28,718 nt of DNA from a virus, in IMG/VR virus record IMGVR_UViG_3300035224_000505, positions 1 to 28,718 of that record; one strand, given 5' to 3'. The notes under the pieces were generated by a model that saw only the letters and a list, made by a program, of their open reading frames with translations, was not told where the DNA came from and did not search any database. The position numbers and the translations under genes were made by a program. Positions 24,542 to 28,718 of this stretch are shown here, piece by piece. Position 1 is the stretch's first letter; the number at the start of each line of letters is the position of its first letter.

Positions 24542-25342
24542 ATGGCGTCTCCAAATTCAAGAGCTGATCTTATCACATATTGTAAGAGGCAACTTGGTGA
24601 GCCTGTATTACAAGTTAACATCGATGACGAGCAAGTAAATAATGTTATTGATGACACGTATCAGTTCTTCCAAGAGAACTGCTACAACGGTATGGAGAGA
24701 TGTTTTCTAAGGCATAAAATTACTGACGAAGACATAACTCGTTTTGATAGTAAAGCGACAACATCATCAGGAACAACAGACTGGGAAGAATCTACTAACT
24801 ATATTCCTATCCCAGATCATGTAGTTGGTATCAGTAAGGTTTATGGTCTAGTCAGCAACTCAATTAGATCTAATCTTTTTGGTGTTGAGTATCAAATGTT
24901 CCTGAATGATCTATATGCATTCGGGTCTCTTGATATTGTCAACTACTTCATGAATAAGCAGTATCTAGAAACTCTAGATATGATTCTGAATAATGGAGCA
25001 TTCCAACAATTTAGATATACACAACGTCGTGATCGTTTATATCTTGACATCAAAAAATCATTCCTCAATAAAGAAAGATATCTTGTAATTGAGGCACATA
25101 GGATGATTGATCCTACAGATGCTACAGAGATGAATAATGATATGTTTGTCAAGAAATATGCTGCTGCTCTTATGAAGAGACAGTGGGGTCAAAACTTGAT
25201 TAAATATAACAACGTTCAACTACCTGGTGGTATCACCCTTAATGGTAGAGAATTATATACAGACGCACTAGCAGAAATTGAGAAAATCGAAAGCGAAGTT
25301 CTCAGTAAGTATGCATTACCACCTATGGATATGATCGGATAA
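24542..25342 (+). CDS. 13: Neck protein gp13 (head completion), 266 aa
   Basis: The protein starts MASPNSRADLITYCKRQLGE at the ATG at 24542; the three codons before it (from a TTG) belong to the tail of the terminator. It matches T4-like gp13 as known from cyanophages: the N-terminal helix and DDEQVNNVIDDTYQFFQENC, then a central YIPIPDHVVGISKVY segment, and the helical LYLDIKKSF...YLVIEAHRMIDP block, ending in a helix rich in Ile and Glu. In T4, gp13 and gp14 complete the head after DNA packaging and form the neck to which the tail attaches. Length is normal for the cyanophage family. It is the first gene of an operon in which the following three genes lie at 1-base gap or overlap. Confidence 0.92.
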   Translation: MASPNSRADLITYCKRQLGEPVLQVNIDDEQVNNVIDDTYQFFQENCYNGMERCFLRHKITDEDITRFDSKATTSSGTTDWEESTNYIPIPDHVVGISKVYGLVSNSIRSNLFGVEYQMFLNDLYAFGSLDIVNYFMNKQYLETLDMILNNGAFQQFRYTQRRDRLYLDIKKSFLNKERYLVIEAHRMIDPTDATEMNNDMFVKKYAAALMKRQWGQNLIKYNNVQLPGGITLNGRELYTDALAEIEKIESEVLSKYALPPMDMIG

Positions 25343-25343
25343 G

Positions 25344-26468
25344 ATGCCTACTAGTCCCTACTTTCCAACTTACTACGCAGGTCATAGCGGCGAGCAAGGT
25401 CTCGCACAGGATCTTGTGGACGAACAAATCAAACTGTTCGGAACAGACATATACTATATTCCTAGAGTAGCTCTAAAAGATAACACTCTTAATGAGGTTA
25501 GATACTCTAAGTATCAAGAACATTTTCAAATTGAGATGTTGCTTCAAAACGTCATGGGATTTGGAGACAACGCTGAGTTTATCTCCAAGTTTGGTTTAAG
25601 GATTACTGATGAGATTATCTTTAGAGTATCTACTAGGAGATGGGATCAAGAAGTAGCAGATCACAATCCTACCATTACTGTTGAGAGTAGACCTAACGAG
25701 GGAGATCTACTTTACTTTCCACTAACAAAAGATATCTACGAGATTAAATTTGTTGGTAAGGAAGAACCATTCTTCCAATTTGGTAAGATCCAATTCTATG
25801 CTATCACTGCTGAGATCTATGAGGTTGGTAGTGATTCGTTCGAGACAGGCGTTGAAGAGATTGATGATGTGGAAGAACTATTTGATCCAGCAATTAAACT
25901 ATTCATGGACCCTGGTGGTTCTGGAGACTTTACTGTAGGTGAAGAAGTTGTTGGTGATGAGTTCTTAGCAAAAGCAACATCTGCTATTACAGGCGATGCT
26001 GTTTCAGGTATTACAATTTCAGATGGTGGAGCACATTATAAAGTTGCTACACCACCATCCGTAACTATTTCTGGAGGAGGTGGAACAGGTGCAACTGCTA
26101 CTACAACGGTTAGCTCTACTGGCATTGTTAACGGCATTGCTATCACCAGTGGCGGGAGCGGTTATAGTTCTGCGCCTACTATCACAATTGATTACTCACC
26201 CAAAGATAACAGAGCAGAAGTCAAGTCTTGGGATAGCGCAACCAGAGCTCTTCAAGTCTACAATAGAACAGGAACCTTTACTACTGCTGAAGTAATTACT
26301 GGTATAACTTCAGGTGCCAAGTGGAGTCCCGAGACATTCGACACTCTAAATAATACCAACAGCAACTACGATCAGAATAGACAGATCGAAGATTCTGGTG
26401 ATGAGATTATCGACTGGACTGAAGGTAATCCATTCGGTGAATTTGGCAACTTTACGGATAGCATCTAA
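25344..26468 (+). CDS. 14: Neck protein gp14 with an inserted Gly-Tyr linker domain, 374 aa
   Basis: The ATG follows gp13 after one base. The N-terminal half (MPTSPYFPTYYAGHSGEQGL, then LVDEQIKLFGTDIYYIPR and RYSKYQEHFQIEMLLQNV) is characteristic of T4-like gp14, which works with gp13 to close the head and build the neck. Residues about 211-289 interrupt this protein with two Gly-Tyr modules (ITISDGGAHYKVATPPSVTI and ITSGGSGYSSAPTITI around an SGGGGTGATATTT stretch), the same module that recurs in the giant fibre proteins. After it the gp14-like sequence resumes with AEVKSWDSATRALQVYNRTG and ends with an acidic ESGDE-like, WTEGNPFGEFGNFTDSI tail. The insertion would be displayed on the neck exterior if it folds as a separate domain; that is inferred. 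Confidence 0.92.
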   Translation: MPTSPYFPTYYAGHSGEQGLAQDLVDEQIKLFGTDIYYIPRVALKDNTLNEVRYSKYQEHFQIEMLLQNVMGFGDNAEFISKFGLRITDEIIFRVSTRRWDQEVADHNPTITVESRPNEGDLLYFPLTKDIYEIKFVGKEEPFFQFGKIQFYAITAEIYEVGSDSFETGVEEIDDVEELFDPAIKLFMDPGGSGDFTVGEEVVGDEFLAKATSAITGDAVSGITISDGGAHYKVATPPSVTISGGGGTGATATTTVSSTGIVNGIAITSGGSGYSSAPTITIDYSPKDNRAEVKSWDSATRALQVYNRTGTFTTAEVITGITSGAKWSPETFDTLNNTNSNYDQNRQIEDSGDEIIDWTEGNPFGEFGNFTDSI

Positions 26469-27268
26469 TGTTAGGATCACATTTTTATAATCAAATTGTT
26501 CGCAAGAACATTATTGCGTTTGGTACACTCTTCAATAATATAACAATGAAGAGTTCTGATCCTGATACAGGAGAAGTTTTAGAGGAAAGTAAAGTTCCTC
26601 TTGCATATGGACCCAAGCAAAAGTTCTTGGTTCGTATTGGAGAGAATGCTAGCAGCAGCAAAGTAGCAATTACTTTACCACGTCTTTACTTTGAGATGAC
26701 AAGTATTGAATACGATTCTTCCCGTAAGACATCACCAATTCAGAAATACAAAACAATCGTTGCTGATAATGGTAATGAAGTCAAAGTGCAGTATGTTCCT
26801 GTTCCTTATAATATAAGTTTTGAACTAGGAATTATTGCTAAGTCTCAAGATGATGCCCTACAAATTCTAGAGCAGATCTTGCCATACTTCCAACCATCAT
26901 TTTCTGTGACTCTTAATATGATTCCAGATATGAATGAGAAAAAAGATATTGCTATTGTATTAAACAATATTGGCAGCGAGGATGAGTGGGATGATAGTTT
27001 TCTAGAACGTAGATACATTAACTACACTCTCAACTTCACAATGAAGTCATACCTCTATGGTCCTTACAGCACTTCTAATATTATTAAGAAGGCAATTATC
27101 CATGAAACTATTGGAGATGCTGCTGTCAATCGTAGAACTATTACACGCACATATACACCCAAAGCAATTGTAGACATTAATGCAGATGGCGTTATCGATG
27201 TAAATGATGATGCACTAGTTGATGCTGGCGATGACTTTGGATTTAATGAAGGAATTGAATTCTTATGA
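26468..27268 (+). CDS. 15: Proximal tail sheath stabiliser / tail terminator gp15, 266 aa
   Basis: The ATG overlaps the gp14 stop by one base (TAATG). MLGSHFYNQIVRKNIIAFGT followed by LFNNITMKSSDP, YVPVPYNISFELGI and DDALQILEQILPYFQPSFSV is typical of T4-like gp15. In T4, gp15 caps the finished tail tube and sheath and joins the tail to the neck. The last 31 residues are unusual: residues 236-247 read DINADGVIDVND, a match to the calcium-binding loop of EF-hand and dockerin proteins (D1, N3, D5, G6, D9, D12), followed by more acidic residues. I cannot tell whether this tail is common among cyanophage gp15 proteins. The gene ends with an ATGA overlap into gp16. Confidence 0.93.
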   Translation: MLGSHFYNQIVRKNIIAFGTLFNNITMKSSDPDTGEVLEESKVPLAYGPKQKFLVRIGENASSSKVAITLPRLYFEMTSIEYDSSRKTSPIQKYKTIVADNGNEVKVQYVPVPYNISFELGIIAKSQDDALQILEQILPYFQPSFSVTLNMIPDMNEKKDIAIVLNNIGSEDEWDDSFLERRYINYTLNFTMKSYLYGPYSTSNIIKKAIIHETIGDAAVNRRTITRTYTPKAIVDINADGVIDVNDDALVDAGDDFGFNEGIEFL

Positions 27269-27678
27269 GTAACCTAGAAGATAACATGGAGGAAATCCTC
27301 AACATTAGTGCTGAAGTTGTTGAGGAATCCAAACCATCCAAACCTCAACCACCAAAGGTTGATGCTGAAGATCGTGAAAAAGATTACAGATATACACGTA
27401 CTGAATTGTACTCCCTCATAGACAAGGGTCAGGAGGCGGTCAACGGGGCGTTAGAGGTCGCTCAGGAGTCAGGGCACCCTAGAGCGTATGAAGTCGCTGT
27501 AGCGGCAATGAAGCACGTTGCAGACATGACAGACAAACTTGCTGATCTTCATAAGAAGATGAAGGATCTTGACGAGGATAAGAAAGGTCCATCCAAGGTT
27601 ACCAACAATGCTATGTTTGTAGGATCTACAGCAGAGCTTCAGAAGATGCTTAAGGATATGAGTGGAGGAAAACGATAA
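27265..27678 (+). CDS. 16: Small terminase subunit gp16, 137 aa
   Basis: The start overlaps the gp15 stop (ATGA). After an acidic, Pro/Lys-rich N-terminal tail of about 40 residues comes the conserved core: DYRYTRTELYSLIDKGQEAV, NGALEVAQESGHPRAYEVAV and a helix with KHVADMTDKLADLHKKMKDL. This matches T4-like gp16, which forms a ring, recognises packaging sites in the phage DNA and stimulates the gp17 motor. The C-terminus has a NNAMFVGSTAELQKML segment known from the family. Codon use shifts in the middle: bases 27421-27480 are 65 percent G+C by my count, against an AT-rich background. The large terminase gene 17, adjacent in T4, does not follow in the next 1 kb. Confidence 0.92.
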   Translation: MSNLEDNMEEILNISAEVVEESKPSKPQPPKVDAEDREKDYRYTRTELYSLIDKGQEAVNGALEVAQESGHPRAYEVAVAAMKHVADMTDKLADLHKKMKDLDEDKKGPSKVTNNAMFVGSTAELQKMLKDMSGGKR

Positions 27679-27681
27679 ATA
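27675..27681 (+). promoter_or_regulatory. Late promoter motif ATAAATA overlapping the gp16 stop codon
   Basis: GATAAATAA contains the gp16 stop (TAA at 27676-27678) and lies 25 bases before the ATG at 27707. It matches the best late motifs in the window. Confidence 0.65.
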
Positions 27682-27706
27682 ATCTTGTTAAACCTCGTCG
27701 GTTGTT

Positions 27707-28132
27707 ATGAGAGATTTTAGAGAATTAAAAGAACTCTGCGAAGCTAAGCGTGGTTTGTATGCAAACATTCACGCAAAGCGAAAACGAGGAGAAGCACCAG
27801 CGAAGTCAGGTAGTAAGGACTACCCCGCTAAGGATGCTTTTCAAAAGGCGGCGAGGACTGCCAAAGAAAGTTTTGAACTCACCACAGAAGCAGCCTGGAC
27901 AAAAAAGTCAGGCAAAAACAAAGAAGGAGGTCTCAATGAAAAGGGACGAAGATCTTATGAGAAGGAAAATCCAGGATCTGACCTTAAAGCACCAAGCAAA
28001 AAGGTTGGAAACCCCCGTCGCGCATCGTTTTGCGCTCGAATGAAGGGCATGAAAAAGAAATTAACCAGTAAAAAAACTGCTGGAGACAAGGATAGTAGAA
28101 TCAACAAATCACTACGTAAGTGGAATTGCTGA
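27707..28132 (+). CDS. Basic cyanophage protein with DUF6321-like C-terminus, 141 aa
   Basis: This Lys/Arg-rich protein has two recognisable parts. The N-terminal 50 residues contain LYANIHAKRKRGEAPAKSGS and DYPAKDAFQKAAR, a stretch familiar from cyanomyovirus proteins. The C-terminal part (about residues 63-141) has WTKKSGKNKEGGLNEKGRRS, ENPGSDLKAPSKK, GNPRRASFCARMKGMKKKL and the terminal SLRKWNC; I associate this from memory with DUF6321/DUF5872. Two conserved cysteines (in FCARM and the last residue) and the dense basic charge suggest nucleic-acid or nucleoprotein contact, but no enzymatic activity is known to me. It has its own late promoter and is the last gene of the late block here. 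The two overlapping alternative frames are shadows. Confidence 0.85.
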   Translation: MRDFRELKELCEAKRGLYANIHAKRKRGEAPAKSGSKDYPAKDAFQKAARTAKESFELTTEAAWTKKSGKNKEGGLNEKGRRSYEKENPGSDLKAPSKKVGNPRRASFCARMKGMKKKLTSKKTAGDKDSRINKSLRKWNC

Positions 28133-28149
28133 CACACTTGTTAAAAGTA

Positions 28150-28158
28150 TGTTAAAAT
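28150..28158 (+). promoter_or_regulatory. Possible host-type (sigma-70) promoter, extended -10
   Basis: TGTTAAAAT fits an extended -10 element (TGN plus TAAAAT), with a predicted start about 30 bases before the ATG at 28194. There is no good -35. A TATAAT at 28182-28187 would instead give a nearly leaderless message. No ATAAATA-type late motif is present in this 61-base gap, so the downstream genes are probably not transcribed from a late promoter here. Confidence 0.35.
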
Positions 28159-28193
28159 AGAGCAATTTTACTCACACAATCTATAATTATATT

Positions 28194-28361
28194 ATGAGTT
28201 CTGATATGACAATGCGTTTAAACGACAGCGACATCACACGTTTAGTTAAAGCCTGCCAACTCTATCAAGAGAAGACAGGTTCGGAATGGATGTGGGACGA
28301 GTATAACGATTTAATTCAAAAACTCAACACTTATAAAGAACAACATTCTGTATCGAAATGA
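28194..28361 (+). CDS. Small hypothetical protein, 55 aa
   Basis: The frame runs from ATG at 28194 to TGA at 28359-28361 and begins MSSDMTMRLNDSDITRLVKA. The rest contains QLYQEKTGSEWMWDEYNDLI and is predicted to be largely helical, with two Trp residues and no cysteine pairs or membrane segment. Methionines 5 and 7 are alternative starts. Its stop overlaps the gnd ATG by 4 bases (ATGA), so it is translationally coupled to gnd and likely co-transcribed. Small proteins with DIT-x-LxxAC and EWMWDEY-like wording occur in cyanomyoviruses, as far as I recall, without assigned function. No Shine-Dalgarno is visible. Confidence 0.7.
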   Translation: MSSDMTMRLNDSDITRLVKACQLYQEKTGSEWMWDEYNDLIQKLNTYKEQHSVSK

Positions 28362-28718
28362 AAATTGGGATGATAGGTCTTGGTAAATTGGGTGAGGGTA
28401 TTTGCCGTCGCCTTATTAAATCAGGACATGAGGTTTGGGGATACCAAACCAACTATGAAAAAGCATGTGAGCAGTATGAATCAAAGTATATTAGTGGTTG
28501 TACTACATCCATAAAGTATTTGGTTCGAGCAGTTAAATCAGATGGTCTCAAATACACCAGTGCTGGTAAAGTTCCTGGTATATTTCAAATAGCACTCCCA
28601 GAAGTAAAGGTAGATGACACACTCGATGAGTTACTACCATTACTTGAGGAGGGTGATATCATCATTGATTATAGTAGTTGTAATGTGGTGAAGTGTATTG
28701 AACTAGAAAAGTATTGTT
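28358..28718 (+). CDS. gnd: 6-phosphogluconate dehydrogenase-like protein (auxiliary metabolic gene), 3' end outside window
   Basis: The frame is open from the ATG at 28358 to the window end (120 visible residues). The N-terminus MKIGMIGLGKLGEGICRRLI carries the GxGxxG dinucleotide-binding motif, and the following HEVWGYQTNYEKACEQYESK, VPGIFQIALPE and DDTLDELLPLLEEGDIIID segments match cyanophage and bacterial 6-phosphogluconate dehydrogenases. That enzyme oxidatively decarboxylates 6-phosphogluconate to ribulose 5-phosphate, giving NADPH; cyanophages carry it to push host carbon through the pentose phosphate pathway. Where the family usually has a DGGNS-type substrate/cofactor motif after IIID, this copy reads DYSSCN, closer to the D-x-S-T signature of other beta-hydroxyacid dehydrogenases. 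The catalytic Lys and the C-terminal domain lie outside the window, so activity cannot be judged. Confidence 0.85.
   Translation, partial: MKIGMIGLGKLGEGICRRLIKSGHEVWGYQTNYEKACEQYESKYISGCTTSIKYLVRAVKSDGLKYTSAGKVPGIFQIALPEVKVDDTLDELLPLLEEGDIIIDYSSCNVVKCIELEKYC

Noticed and set aside
28182-28187. TATAAT as the main -10 of the gnd unit
   Set aside because: The predicted start would fall at or near the ATG at 28194, giving a leaderless message, and there is no -35; the extended -10 at 28150 is slightly better, though also weak.

Overview
This window is a stretch of the late (virion) gene region of a T4-like cyanophage, a myovirus that infects marine Synechococcus or Prochlorococcus. The evidence is the run gp13-gp14-gp15-gp16 in T4 order, the AT-rich coding sequence, giant mosaic fibre/baseplate-periphery proteins typical of marine cyanomyoviruses, repeated ATAAATA/CTAAATA late-promoter motifs, and a 6-phosphogluconate dehydrogenase-type metabolic gene (gnd) at the right edge. 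Every gene I can support is on the + strand. There are no tRNAs, insertion sequences or CRISPR arrays that I can see.

Left part (1-11.3 kb): a very large structural protein whose start lies outside the window (at least 1915 residues), a 68-residue protein, a 1610-residue mosaic structural protein carrying two cupredoxin-like domains, and a 166-residue hypothetical protein. They are nearly contiguous or overlapping and look like one transcription unit. Middle (11.3-20.3 kb): a single 3002-residue fibre-like protein with its own late promoter. It has a pectate-lyase-like region, a duplicated helical unit, tail-fibre repeats and several linker modules also present in its neighbours.

Adhesin region (20.3-24.5 kb): three paralogous glycine-rich proteins resembling the ALK/LTK-type glycine-rich domain and the polyglycine tip adhesins of other T4-like phages. 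The first two are each followed by a small protein related to the N-terminal part of tail-fibre-assembly proteins; one of these carries an added zinc-ribbon-like tail. Each glycine-rich gene has its own late-promoter motif. This is the most interesting part of the window: a repeated adhesin plus putative chaperone cassette with nucleotide-level identity blocks that suggest recent duplication or gene conversion. A small coiled-coil protein and a strong hairpin terminator, with a late-promoter motif in its loop, close this region.

Right part (24.5-28.7 kb): gp13 and gp14 (neck), gp15 (tail terminator/sheath stabiliser) and gp16 (small terminase) form a tight overlapping operon. A basic 141-residue protein with its own late promoter follows. 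Then comes a different transcription unit without a late motif: a 55-residue protein overlapping gnd, which runs off the window. The large terminase gp17, adjacent to gp16 in T4, is not in the window.

Functionally, the left and middle genes probably build baseplate-attached fibres, the glycine-rich proteins probably supply receptor-binding tips, gp13-gp15 join head to tail, gp16 starts DNA packaging, and gnd would support NADPH production during infection. Family assignments are from recognition of the sequences only; no database search was run.
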